Below are positions 45,941 to 58,977 of a stretch of 64,000 nt of DNA, in pieces. The notes under the pieces were generated by a model, which had not been told where the DNA came from, searched no databases, and was given only the letters and a program-made list of their open reading frames with translations. Made by a program: the position numbers and the translations under genes. Positions within the stretch are counted from its first letter, which is position 1. Every line of letters begins with the position of its first letter. The stretch is taken from positions 11,115,931-11,179,930 of the forward strand of contig OY759264.1 of the NCBI GenBank assembly GCA_963662155.1. The letters are read 5' to 3'. The DNA is from Lamellibrachia columna. Its lineage: Eukaryota > Annelida > Polychaeta > Sabellida > Siboglinidae.

Positions 45941-48000
45941 GTCTGTCACCGATTTGATCTTCGATGACACTGATGGTGACAGATAGAGAGAAATCTCAAT
46001 TGGGAACTTGGCCTTTGAATGAGAGCTGGACCATTAGTGACGCGTAACTTGCCGGGGTGAAGGAGGTCTTCACACGAAATGAGTTTAGAATAAACCCCGA
46101 ACTTTTTCCTGAATGTCAGAAGAATATATTATACTTGATGGTTAATATCTACATGATCACATTTTGCAAGATTAACACCTTGATTTATTTACTTGCGCTA
46201 CTTTTAATACTTTTCCAATTAGAACACTAAGAATGTTGAAAAACATCCTGTGGAGAAAGAAACAAAATGTATTTTCGGTGTCTCTATGGGAAACACAGTG
46301 CTTAGATATGAAGCATGTCGTGACATTAGAAGTAACTATGAAATTGCTAAGGCTGTTTGTCAGGCTTTTAAACTTACCTAAAACATCGGTTTCAGGACTT
46401 CACATCGCTTGCCACACACACCCAACACGTCTTAATTCACGGTGGATCTCGGTCTATATTTTGTAGAATGCACTTGAAAGTATTAAATGCACCAATCCCA
46501 ACCTCTGTTGACGTTTAGGAATTTCAACAATAGTTCTCCAGACCAAACTATTAAAATACTGTTACTGTGACATACTGTTACGTTTGACAAATATCCAGTT
46601 TGTTTTATCAATGACGACCGAAATTAATTAAATCAACGGGATCAGTTACTTTCTCCGTATAAAAACATAACATTCGCAGAGGAGAACACCGACGACGTCA
46701 AAGTGTATCCGATAATGAACAATCATCCAACAGATCCATCCACCTTGACAGATCAACAGTAGTGGAATCAGAGTCCACCTATAACGAAGTACGTAACAAC
46801 GACGACTGGTACGACCAATCAGCTTCACCGTTACAAACCGCTTTCGGGTAGCGCACTTCGTTCAAGTTGAACAGGCTTAATTAATTGTTCTGCCTCGCCT
46901 CGCTTCAACAATTGTCATCCGCGACTGATAAATACCAATTAGCGAGACGATTCCCGATGGCCAAAACGACACTTTCTTGACACGACGAAACGCTACCTGC
47001 TTTAGGCCGACCGTGGTTAAATCGCACCGCGTGAACCGGTGAGGTATTTTTTTTCGCCGCGTCGTGCATTTTTGTTCTCGCTAACCATCACATTAGGGGT
47101 TAACGAAAACACAAGGTGTTGAGGACTCGAGAACCACGGGAGATGACACCCCGTTGTCCTTCTCCGTTCAAGCACGCCAGTCAGCTAGGTCACCGTCTAG
47201 GTGTATCACGCAATGGTAGCCAGGGGCTCAACCTGTCTAAATCTATAAATGACACTTCCTTGGTGTCTTTCACAAATATACTCCGCTCAATACCTTGTGG
47301 AAAAATAACGAGTTACCTAACATCAAATAAAATAATCGACTTGTATGCCAAAACTGATCTGCATCGGGTATCTTTGAGGCACTGATATTCGTGTAGCAAA
47401 ACACTTTTTAAGGTTCAGCTCATACGGGCAGTGCGAAGTTTCATACGGCAACATTGTTTGACAACTGGTTTACCTTAACATGGTCACTAATTGTGCTTTA
47501 TGTCGCGCATTGCTTGCAGGAAAATGAGTATATCTCAATAGCCGCTGAATTTGTGAATGAAATATGCTATGTTGCTATTATATAATGTTCAAGTCATGAA
47601 GCGAACTTGACGAAAAACATGTCAACTTCACGATGCTATAAACATGACAATGGGATTAAACGTTAACAACAACCCAGAGAAGCAAATGTAATCATGTTTG
47701 TTTTATTCCACTAAAACAATTATCCAGTTATTTTTTCACTATTATACAGTGACTGTGTATAAATACACATTTTGTTAATGTGAATGAAAACATAAAAATT
47801 TGTCAAGTTGGCTACCAATTGTGTTTTGTGAACTTTGATGATTTTGCTTCGAAATTATATAAAACCAACACCCGAATTATTGTTATTAGATAAAGTTCTT
47901 TTTTAGTTAAAATTTAATATTATATAGTAAAATTGAAGAAAAAAAAATCTCATACGGACAGAACAGATTTTTCATACGGTAATTTTGCGGGGCCTTAGAA
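45941..48000. other. Region upstream of the Vax start codon, no gene seen
   Basis: It must contain the Vax 5' UTR, and the promoter if the first exon is the one described. A CCAAT at about 46815 and several TAATTA-like sites (about 46623, 46880) are visible, but no core promoter can be called with confidence. Confidence 0.35.
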
Positions 48001-48003
48001 AAA

Positions 48004-48082
48004 ACCCTTATTATACGTACGATAGCACTAACGTACGATAGCACTAACGTACGATAGCACTAACATACGATAGCACTAACGC
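48004..48082. repeat. 16-bp tandem repeat, about 5 copies
   Basis: Copies of ACGATAGCACTAACGT. Confidence 0.9.
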
Positions 48083-48672
48083 TTCACGACCACGGCCTAT
48101 GTTAATAACTAAACTACATAAAAATGTGTTACAGGCCGTCTTTAAAACATTGGGTGCACTCGATTCACCCATTTCAAAAGAACTCGCTTATAATGACGTC
48201 ACAGAAGTTCGTCACGCGTCACTTCCGCTATCCGATTAACGCGGAATAAACGGTTTGGCTTATATGGCGGCGGGGCGGGGGGGGGGGAGTGAAACGTGAT
48301 TCGCTAAAAAGTGTTTTGCATTTCTATTTTGTCTTTTCACAAACGCTTGTTCGTGTATTTGCTAATGTTGTATCTGACATCCACAAAATGTATAATTGCT
48401 TTTATTAAAGATGTAACAACTTGCCCCACTTACGGGGCTAGTTACAGTCGACCGCACCTGGGAAACTTCACATATCTACCTAACTACAACATTAAATATC
48501 AATGGAATAATGGTTATTTATTATTATAACCAACGTTGTTTTTATTATTATTATTACTTAAAATACATTTTATTTGTAATTATTATTGTTATTGTTTGTG
48601 TTGTTGTTATTGTTGTTGTTGTCATTGTCATTGTTGTCGTTGTTGTTGTTGTTAAGGTGTTTTGATCTATAC

Positions 48673-48988
<316 letters not shown>

Positions 48989-48999
48989 CCATAAATCGG

Positions 49000-50940
49000 T
49001 GCCACTCCACGCTCTGATGGTCACATTTTGCGCGTCCTGTACATGTTATCGTGCTTAATGATTATGATTTGTTACGCGTCTGAGGTCGACTTCCTGAGGA
49101 TTTTGGCGCCATGGAAGTTTATATTATTATTATTATTGTTATTGTTGTTATTATTATCGTTGTTGTTATAATAACTAACTACTACTACTAATTATTATTA
49201 TTATTATTATTATTATCCGATTGTCTGGACAAACCTTATTACGAACAAAACATGACTAACTGCTTACATATTTCTATGAATATTTAAATTGTTTCGAATT
49301 TTACAGCTCATCGAAACAACCTCATAATATGGGTAGATTTTCTTGAACGAAATGTTATCGTGTTTTACAATCATTGCTGTTACGGCCTCCGTGATTTCTA
49401 CAAACTGTCATCAACTGTGAATGACCGCTGGGCTGGACACAAAGCACCAAGCTTGACCCGATCACGTAACATCTGAATAGCGAGCCACTCGAAAAATTAT
49501 CTCATGCAAATGGAGGTGGACAACGAAAGCGACTGGCAGTCACGTAATAGTCAAATTGGCCTCCCGCTTCATGGGAGGCTGATCGATTGAATGGAATCTC
49601 ACGCGTACGAAAAGACGCAGACAACGTCAGACGCTGCTACAAGCGTTCGCTCACTGATCCCGCGACCTGGCCGATCAGAAGGACGCGCGCCTGGAAATCT
49701 CGACCGAAAGCATTCTCCGTCTGGCACGATTGTGGTCAGCGTCGAAGAGCTCCCGTGACCCCAGAGCTGTCCATTCTCGGGCGTTGTCCATCTGCATTTT
49801 CAGTGGTCTGCCTCTTTTTCTGCGTGGTATGGCTTAATAGGAGGTCCAACCATTATAGTTTGTGGCTTTTAATCGTAGTCTGGAGTTACTATTGTCGTCC
49901 CGCAACTTCGGTGATGGCCCGTTTCGTTTCATGGATACTTTCGTTATCTCTGTAGGGTATTTTCAGGATGCATCTGAGACGCGGCTGATGTTCTTTTGGA
50001 CTCGGCTTGCAGCGTCCAGGTTTCCGTGCGTTATCATTGATACAAGCAAACTTTTCATACAGTCGTTGCAGCTTTTGAGATTTTGTTATTCCAGATCTCC
50101 TTCTCTTTCGCCATGGCTGGTTTTACCAGAGTTACAATAGCAACAAAGAAAAAAACATAGTTTGCATTTAAGAAATATAATTCGAATTTATTTATGATAC
50201 CATAGTTCATTATTTCACCCAGCAGGAAAGTTTTGTATTTTCGTTGCACTCCATTTCACAGGTAACTGGTATTCAGCCAAAGTCATACATCACTATTGGC
50301 GTATCCTCGGGAGATAGTTGTGTGGGGAAATGTGAAATTTGTTGATTAGGGCTACACATTTTGATACGGACGTGCTGCGTCGCACAATTCTCGAAGGAGA
50401 CGAGCCATGGCATGTGCAGCATGATCCGTCAATGTTATACACGCAGCGTTGCGAAGTTAAACACCGAGACACGCTCGCCACGAGGTGTGCCTCAGTCGAG
50501 CGGCGTCGAGTGATGCTCAGATGCGATTAGTTTCTGATTAGCGACCCAGACTGCAGCCCCAGGCGATGGTACTTGTCTTTTGTCAGCAGCTCAAGTTTGC
50601 TCAAGTCGTCAACAAGGAATTAATACGACAATGAATTAATCATTGTTTGGAAGCACAAGCGCGTGCTCGTTCACACCTTGAGATAAAATATTGCACGCAC
50701 ACAAACATACAGTTATTTATGGTGTGTGATTTAGTGGTGTTCCGCCTCAATCGCATAATAAACGCAAACGTCGACACGAAGACTCGTACAATGGATCGCG
50801 TTATCCAAATGATCGCGTTATCCAAAATGTTGAAGACATTAGGACTTTATTAGTAAGACAATATTTATGGGACATCGACAACAAATTAACAGCTGGTCGC
50901 TCTATTCAAATTGAACACACAAAAACATATTTTGAGGACT
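49000..50940. other. Intergenic, no gene supported
   Basis: TTATTA-type runs lie at 49118-49216. ORFs of up to 122 aa (49587-49955) have no recognisable domain. An ATGCAAAT octamer is at about 49504. The GC-richer patches at 49560-49760 and 50360-50520 could be conserved non-coding DNA but are untested. Confidence 0.35.
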
Positions 50941-50950
50941 TCGGAAAAGA

Positions 50951-51216
<266 letters not shown>

Positions 51217-51536
51217 AATTATATATACATATATGTATGCATATATGTATATATGCTTCCCTGGTTGTTAACTTCGACCAGACCGAAACGTGTTTTATTT
51301 GAAAACTAATTGACTCCTACTAATTGGCTTCAAGCCAACTGGAACAAAGAATTAGCGTGGGAAACGCTTCCTCATTAGTGCCTCTGTAAGTGTATTATTG
51401 TGTTGATGTATGACCACTGACCACGAAGGCTATTCTTTGCATTGGTGGTCCGAGATCACACTGATCTATAGGTGTGTATTTTCACAACATATTTGCATTA
51501 ATTGCAATGTCAGTATGACGTTCAAGCATCTGCTTT

Positions 51537-51993
51537 ATGCCATATTGTGGTGTTGTCTGTTCTATCTCATCGTGTTGCCCGTGGAAACAGAACATCTTCT
51601 TTAGGCCATATTGTGGTGTTGTCTGTTCTATCTCATCGTGTTGCCCGTGGAAACAGAACATCTTCTTTAGGCCATATTGTGGTGTTGTCTGTTCTATCTC
51701 ATCGTGTTGCCCGTGGAAACAGAACATCTTCTTTAGGCCATATTGTGGTGTTGTCTGTTCTATCTCATCGTGTTGCCCGTGGAAACAGAACATCTTCTTT
51801 AGGCCATATTGTGGTGTTGTCTGTTCTATCTCATCGTGTTGCCCGTGGAAACAGAACATCTTCTTTAGGCCATATTGTGGTGTTGTCTGTTCTATCTCAT
51901 CGTGTTGCCCGTAGAAACAGAACATCTTCTTTAGGCCATATTGTGGTGTTGTCTGTTCTGTCTCATCGTGTTGCCCGTGGAAACAGAACATAA
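51537..51993. repeat. 66-bp minisatellite, about 7 copies
   Basis: The unit contains CATATTGTGGTGTTGTCTGT and CCCGTGGAAACAGAACATC. Copies are nearly identical and 66 is a multiple of 3, so at least two plus-strand frames and one minus-strand frame are open throughout. Confidence 0.93.
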
Positions 51994-52073
51994 CATTTAG
52001 ATGCATCGTTAAATGTAGATGCGTGGTGCGTGCGTGCGTGTATGTGTGCATGTGTGTATGTATGAATGTATGA

Positions 52074-52285
52074 CTTGTTATGTATGTATGTATGTATGTA
52101 TGTATGTATGTATGTATGTATGTATGTATGTATGTATGTATGTATGTATGTATGTATGTATGCATGTATCCATGCATGCATGCATGCATGTACGTACATA
52201 CGCACGCATCCACACATGTATCTATGTATGCACATATGAATGAATGAATGAATGAACGAATGAACGAATGAACGAAAGAACGAAC
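52074..52285. repeat. TGTA and GAAT/GAAC microsatellites
   Basis: (TGTA)n to about 52160, GCAT-rich variants to 52215, then (GAAT)n/(GAAC)n to 52285. Confidence 0.95.
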
Positions 52286-52340
52286 GAATTAATTAATTAT
52301 TTAATTAATACATTAATATTTGTAAATATTGGTTGATTAT

Positions 52341-52676
52341 GGGGCGCGCGGTAAAGTAGCGGACAGGACGTCCGTCTCTCAGTCGAGAGAACCCGGGTTT
52401 GAATCCTCTTGCTGCCGTTTCGAAGCTTTGACAATTTCTTTCATCCCACATTGCCACAGTTCACTCGGCTGTATAAATGAGTACCTGGCTACAGACAGAG
52501 GATATCTGAACGAACAGTCTTCGCGCAGTATTTGCAGCGTGGTTGAATGCTTCCCAAAGAAGTCGAGTTGGCGTTGAAGTGAACATTTCTGTCAGGGGGT
52601 GAAGTGTAAAGCGGTTTGAACAGTCCCAAGGACTGGATACCGCGCTACATAAAAACTTACCTTTACCTTTACCTTC
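52341..52676 (+). mobile_element. tRNA-derived SINE (family B)
   Basis: The head has a box A-like GCGGTAAAGTAGCGGACAGG and a box B-like GGGTTTGAATCCTC. A roughly 230-bp body follows, ending CCCAAGGACTGGATACCGCG, then a tail of ACCTTT hexamers. The 3' part recurs at 21645-21720. It is not a functional tRNA gene. Confidence 0.75.
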
Positions 52677-54510
52677 TATGGACATTTTTATATAAATGTT
52701 TTCTTAACATTTGACGAAAGTTGTAAAAAGAAGACGACGTCGCATTAAAAAAGAGCAATGTAGACTGGTTGTGACGGAGAACTCAGTTTGAGACATTTTC
52801 AGGGAGGGCGATCTAACATGAGGGGGCCAAACTTATAGTACGAATTCCCGATAAGCAGATGCTACCAAAAGCCTGTAACTCTGGGCTGCAGTCTTGTAAA
52901 GTCTCGTTAAAATATTGGATTCTAGTAGGGCTGACAGTATCGCTAAGATCGGTTTCTTACACAATGTCGGCAAATTCGCTGGTGAATGACACAATATCAG
53001 AATATTCAGATGTGGTAACGTGGTCAATGCTACGATAAAGTACGCGTAGAACGTGGGTGGGATTTGGGTCGCTCCGAGAGCGAGGCGGAATGGAAGCAAG
53101 GTCTTCCCTACCCAATAGGTGTCATCCCTGCTATAATAGGAAAGAAGACGCAGATCAGTTAGCGAATTTAATTTGGTCGTAGACAAATTCAGCAGGTGAC
53201 GCCGTGAAAGAGGACAGAAAGGCCGAATTGTTCAATAACGTAACGCCATTGTCGAAGATACTGGCGTGGAGCGCGCTGATTGGCTGAACCGTCGCGATCA
53301 GAATTGATTGCGCAACGGCGGGGAAGAGTCATGTGTCTGCGTTCAAAAAGTGACACTTCTTAAGTGCGTCGATTCTCGACTGGGCCAGGCACCACGCAGT
53401 TATATTCTTGCGTTTCTTGAGTAATTGCATACTTAATTTAATTGTGTTTGTCGTAAGTTCACGGTGACATTTAGCTAACCACGAAGACGGGTTATCCCCC
53501 AAGCACTGTGTCGATATTTTGAGGGAATACAGTCTATGATGCATGCGCAGATCTTCCAGATTGGCACAAGCAAATAGTGGGAGATATACCCCACGTGGCA
53601 TCTCTGGGCGGAAGATTTGTTTAAAAGACGTTTAACTACAGTGTATTTGTTCCGTTGGTGGTGCCATTTACAGAATGTATTTACCAGAATTACGCAAGAC
53701 ATCTGATCTGTTTATACACCCGGCCACCCACGAAAAAAGTGAACATTTGCAATTAAAGCATTTTCAGGTTTTTGACATTATTAAGTTTATTTATACCGAC
53801 AACTCATTTAATCATAACGTAAGTAAATAAACTTAATCAAGCCAACAAACCTGAAAATCAACGAAACACTCGTAAAATAAAATACAATAAAATACGACAA
53901 ATGCGATGAGATTTATTTTTTAAACCGGGAGGCTGTTTGAAAAAAAATAAAACATGGAGATCTCCCGCCATATCGGGACACGGTTTGCATGAGAATGAAT
54001 CATATAGTATAAACAATATATATTCTAACATCTTGATCACCCAAACGTGGTTTAACGAACCACAATGATTACATATACTTTGACCGTCATCTGTTTAATT
54101 TGAATGTTTCGACTCGAATATGCTGTTTACATAGCATTCTGAACGGTGAGGTCGATATTCATAAATCAACGTAGGTTGAATTATATTGAAACAATTGTGG
54201 TTCATTCAAACACATTTGGCCTGTCAAAATGTCAGAGTATACATACTGTGGTTCGTCTTATACAAAACAAATGTACGGTAAAAGCGATAAGATTTTTATA
54301 TATTAAATTTTTTCAAAAGTGCGCACACATAAAGTCATTTCTCTAGACATCCAAGATTAGGGAACATTTCATTGAAAACTGTACAGCGAAAATAGGAGAA
54401 CATACTGAAAACAATTGGATAATATCAATAGGTCAAAAGCATTTAAACTGCATATATATTTTGGGGGGATATTTGTAGTTATCACGAATTTGTTGGCCAT
54501 TTTAAGTATT
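52677..54510. other. Intergenic, nothing recognisable
   Basis: No ORF with recognisable domains, no terminal repeats and no long tandem array. The longest minus-strand ORF (52833-53186, 117 aa) is unconvincing. Confidence 0.4.
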
Positions 54511-54522
54511 CAGTCACACATA

Positions 54523-54575
54523 TTCGTATATCATGATATACAGTATACAAATTCGTATATCATGATATACAGTGT
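54523..54575. repeat. 29-bp palindromic tandem duplication
   Basis: TTCGTATATCATGATATACA is repeated twice. Each copy contains the perfect palindrome TATATCATGATATA. Confidence 0.85.
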
Positions 54576-54639
54576 ACAGTTTCCCACTCTCTTCCATATA
54601 CATTTTGTGATGACATCATCAATCACAAACAAGTTACGA

Positions 54640-55330
54640 ATCTGTTAGAAATCGTCCTCATAACTAGTTTATTAAGCCTGCCAGCATTATGACATATCAA
54701 TTAGACGCACGATTTCGCTTAACGAATTACAAATATAAATCAAGTGAATGCACTACTCAGAGATAACAACAATTACATTCCGTTTGAATTGCAATAACTG
54801 TTCGCATAATTATTACGTCAAATAAATCGACATCTGCTGTGTTGCGGCACCGCCAGAAAGGAAGCGTCGAAATTGCACAACACATGTCATAATGTTTAGA
54901 CTCGCATTGTCGAATGGCAGTTATGGGCGGCAGAACCGATTCGCTTCAGCGAAACCGGGGGCAAAGCAGGATAAAGCACCCGCAGAAATCAATTATTCCC
55001 CCACAATGGCGTGCCATATGTCAGGCGTCGAACCGGGCATGACGCTCACGATAGAGCACCATTGCCAGTCAAGTTGCACGCTTAATGCGAATTAAATCAT
55101 AATTAAGATGTGGGTGCGCTGCCAACGTTCCTAATTGGTCGGTATGAGTGCCCTCAATTAAAACCCCAGGGGTGTGTGCGAGGCGGCAAGTGGTCAGGGG
55201 CGGGGAGATCCCGCCGTGAAGTGGCGCGCAAGTGCCGCTTTTGTTATCGCGATTCGCGCCATCTGATAAATGTCGTCTGCGCGTTACGGCTGTCGTCCTG
55301 TGGTCTCAGGTACGGCAGCACGAGTTACCG
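54640..55330. promoter_or_regulatory. Candidate conserved non-coding block upstream of Vax
   Basis: Repeat-free, GC-richer sequence with several homeodomain-type cores (ATCAATTAGACG, GCGAATTAAATCATAATTAA, TCCTAATTGG). It stands out from the repeat-laden surroundings. An enhancer role is only a guess from position and motif content. Confidence 0.2.
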
Positions 55331-56253
55331 AACTGTAGTATACGAACAAGTTTGCACAGGCAGAACGTCGTGATGGAAGCTATTTACGAGAGCACATTTT
55401 TTATTGAATTGGTACACCGTGTGTGTCCGCGATTGTGTCGCTTTTGTAAATATATGATTTTTGGGAAGACATCAGAGGATATTATTCCATAAACATTATT
55501 AGACGAAGTTATTTAGACGTAACAGTACAGTTAAATGTGATAGCTAAACATTACAAACCTGGCGTGTTATACTATATGACAAGGCGGATATTTTGACAGA
55601 GGCGATCGTATACAGACAAATATATGTAAAGAAAAACACTGTTTAGGCCTACTATTTAGTTGTCATGCGTATTTGCAGTTTCGCTATAAAAATAATAATT
55701 AACATGTTGCAAGTTGCTAGATACTAATGTTGGTTTCCGGATTTTCCCTCGGCATATATAACTTTTAAAACGACTACCCGGATTTTGTTAATAAGCAATT
55801 AAACACCATTCATTACACCTATACATCCGCAATTGTAGCTTTGATGTCAAAACCGTGTACATGCCAGAAGATAAGACCTGCAGTGCAACTGATATGTAGG
55901 ACATAATTATGCATTAGTCTAGATTACACCCAATTAGTAGCCGCTATTAATCTGCACCATTGCTATGCACCGAATCATTTCTGAACTTTGGGCCTCCTAG
56001 AGTAAGGGCCTAGCCACCAACTGATCAGCTTTATCCAACTTGTTTGACTAAATATTTCGTGAGTATTCTGCAGTGCCCTATAACTTCGACAATTTTTAGA
56101 AAAAAATTGCAGTATGTAGAATTAGCTGCTAGCATAAAATTATATTTAACTGTGAAGAATAGATTAGTGCTGCTTAGCGTACACGTCCACGTGCTTAGCA
56201 TACACGTCCACGTGCAGCCACGATACACGTTATTTTATTAAAATTCACCGTGA

Positions 56254-56255
<2 letters not shown>

Positions 56256-56284
<29 letters not shown>

Positions 56285-56744
56285 TGTATGTATGTATGTA
56301 TGTATGTATGTATGTATGTATGTATGTTTGTATGTACGTATGCATGTATGCATGTATTTATGTTTGTATGTATGTATGTATGTATGTATGTATGTATGTA
56401 TGTATGTATGTATGTATGTATGTATGTACGTTTGTATGTACGTATGTTTGTATGTATGTATGTATGTATGTATGTATGTATGTATGTATGTATGTATGTA
56501 TGTATGTATGTATGTATGTATGTATGTTTGTATGTACGTATGTACGTATGTACGTATGTATGTATGTATGTATGTATGTATGTATGTATGTATGTATGTA
56601 TGTATGTATGTATGTATGTATGTATGTATGTACGTATGTACGTATATACGTATGTACGTATGTACGTTTGTATGTACGTATGTACGTTTGTACGTATGTA
56701 CGTATGTACGTATGTATGTATGTATGTATGTATGTATGTATGTT

Positions 56745-56776
<32 letters not shown>

Positions 56777-57304
56777 TGTATGTATGTATGTATGTATGTA
56801 TGAATGTATGTATGTATGTATGTATGTATGTTTGTTTGTTTGTATGTACGTATGTATGTATGTATGTATGTATGTATGTATGTATGTATGTATGTATGTA
56901 TGTATGTATGTATGTATGTACGTATGTACGTATGTACGTATGTACGTTTGTATGTACGTATGTACGTATGTACGTTTGTACGTATGTACGTATGTACGTA
57001 TGTACGTATGTACGTATGTATGTATGTATGTATGTATGTATGTATGTATGTATGTATGTTTGTATGTACGTATGTACGTATGTACGTATGTACGTATGTA
57101 CGTATGTACGTATGTATGTATGTATGTATGTATGTACGTATGTACGTATGTACGTATGTACGTATGTACGTATGTACGTATGTACGTTTGTACGTTTGTA
57201 TGTACGTATGTACGTATGTACGTTTGTACGTATGTACGTATGTACGTATGTACGTATGTACGTATGTATGTATGTATGTATGTATGTATGTATGTATGTA
57301 TGTT

Positions 57305-57336
<32 letters not shown>

Positions 57337-57407
57337 TGTATGTATGTATGTATGTATGTATGTATGAATGTATGTATGTATGTATGTATGTTTGTTTGTT
57401 TGTATGT
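56256..57407. repeat. GTAT/GTAC tetranucleotide array, about 1.15 kb
   Basis: (TATG)n with blocks of TACG and TTTG variants. A long block at 56740-56860 recurs at 57290-57407 (including GTTTATATG, GAATG and GTTTGTTTGTTTG), showing a higher-order duplication of about 550 bp. Long Tyr-Val-Cys-Met ORFs in all frames are artefacts. Confidence 0.97.
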
Positions 57408-57710
57408 TATCCTACTCCTCCTGGACACTTTGTATCTCGGGCCCCAAAATTTCTGGGGTTCATCTACGACCACACAGCCAGGTCGTCTCAGTTTTATTTT
57501 GTTCGACATTCATTCCGCTATTACTCTTTCTACGAACAATCGAATTACTCTTTGTAGTTATTATGTAGGCCCTGCCACTGTTGGAAACGCTACGTCAACA
57601 ATTACGTACAACTGTTGACGGCTTCACGCGTCTTTTCTTCGATTGCCATCAGTTACGTCATACATCGCTAGACGTTACTATAACGGCCAGTATTACATCC
57701 ACACACACGT

Positions 57711-57711
57711 A

Positions 57712-57771
<60 letters not shown>

Positions 57772-57795
57772 CCCACCCACGCACGCACGCACGCG
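57711..57795. repeat. ACGC microsatellite
   Basis: (ACGC)n with two ACCC interruptions. Confidence 0.95.
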
Positions 57796-57835
57796 TGAAA
57801 ATAAATGAATAGAACACATTATCTACATACTGTGT

Positions 57836-57972
57836 AAATGCTAGCAGCGTTAATATGTTTTAAAACAAAATTGATAAATATCTCAGAAGGGCGGGTTACT
57901 CTCGACAAGTCAATGGTTTCCTTGTCCATCTGCCATCTGGGAGTTTTGCCTTGGATGGCAATCTTGTTAAAT
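57836..57972 (+). mobile_element. CR1-like LINE 3' fragment
   Basis: It matches the last part of the family at 28051-28200 and 18830-18968. Blocks are AATGCTAGCAGCGTTAATATG, then a degenerate ORF2 end, then CAATGGTTTCCTTGTCCATC, ending GGCAATCTTGTTAAA. Confidence 0.85.
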
Positions 57973-58283
57973 AACAGCATCAAGTTAAAATAAAAGTACT
58001 GGGTCAGCAATATCGTCTATTTTTGTTCAGAAGGTTTTATAAATGACAGAACGACAGATAAACCTATTCTTGATACGACGTTTCTGCCTATTAATGGCAT
58101 AGCAAGTTAACTTGAGTACACCTGATCGGTTGGATGCCTGCATAATCTGTGTGATTACTCACAGAGTGGACAAACAATCACCCTTAACAAGAGCGGGCAC
58201 ACGTCCAGAGGGTATAGCCCAGGGGTCGGCAACCTTTTTGAATGGAGGGCCAAATAAGTGACTTTGAATAGGTTAGCGGGCCA

Positions 58284-58379
<96 letters not shown>

Positions 58380-58977
58380 CCCACACTCGTGGTAATTGGC
58401 ACAATGCAATTATATACCTTGTGTCTAGCAGTTGTATTGACCACTGTTGTAAATAGCACGTCCACGAATATGAGTTATTATTATCGTCAAACATCAACGT
58501 CTGATTTTGAACAACAGTTGGATTATTCAAAAACACATTATTCAGGGTACGTGTTCTTGGCATGCCGCTGGTGCCATGTTGACCCGTGTTGCTGGTGATG
58601 TTGCTGCGCCACCAAGTGGCCCACACCTGGCTGCAGACTTGTTCCTGCGCGCCTCAGCTTACTTCGGTGTACTACAGGAGTTCTTCATATCGCGCATTCA
58701 TCTCGGTCACAAGGTGCTGGAACTGCCGATAGTTTAGACAGCGAGAGCGAACACAGTTTAGTCTTAACGGCGACCCTTATTACGTTCTGCATTTTCATCG
58801 ACTTGCCACACGGGCTTTCCCGTTGGATGATGGAGTGTGCCCTGAAGAGCTTTGCTTGGCACCTCCTTAGTCTTGAACCTTTTCCATCAGCGTACAACTC
58901 CGTTCGCCATTTCGCTGGCAGGCGACGAACGTTAGTTAAAACAACACATTACCACTCAAACACAAATAAGGTAGTAG

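Noticed and set aside
51482..52213. 243-aa minus-strand ORF with 22-residue repeats
   Set aside because: It runs through a 66-bp minisatellite into a TGTA microsatellite, with no gene context.
56250..57618. ORFs of 435 and 452 aa rich in Met-Tyr-Val-Cys
   Set aside because: They are produced by the TATG tetranucleotide array, in all frames.
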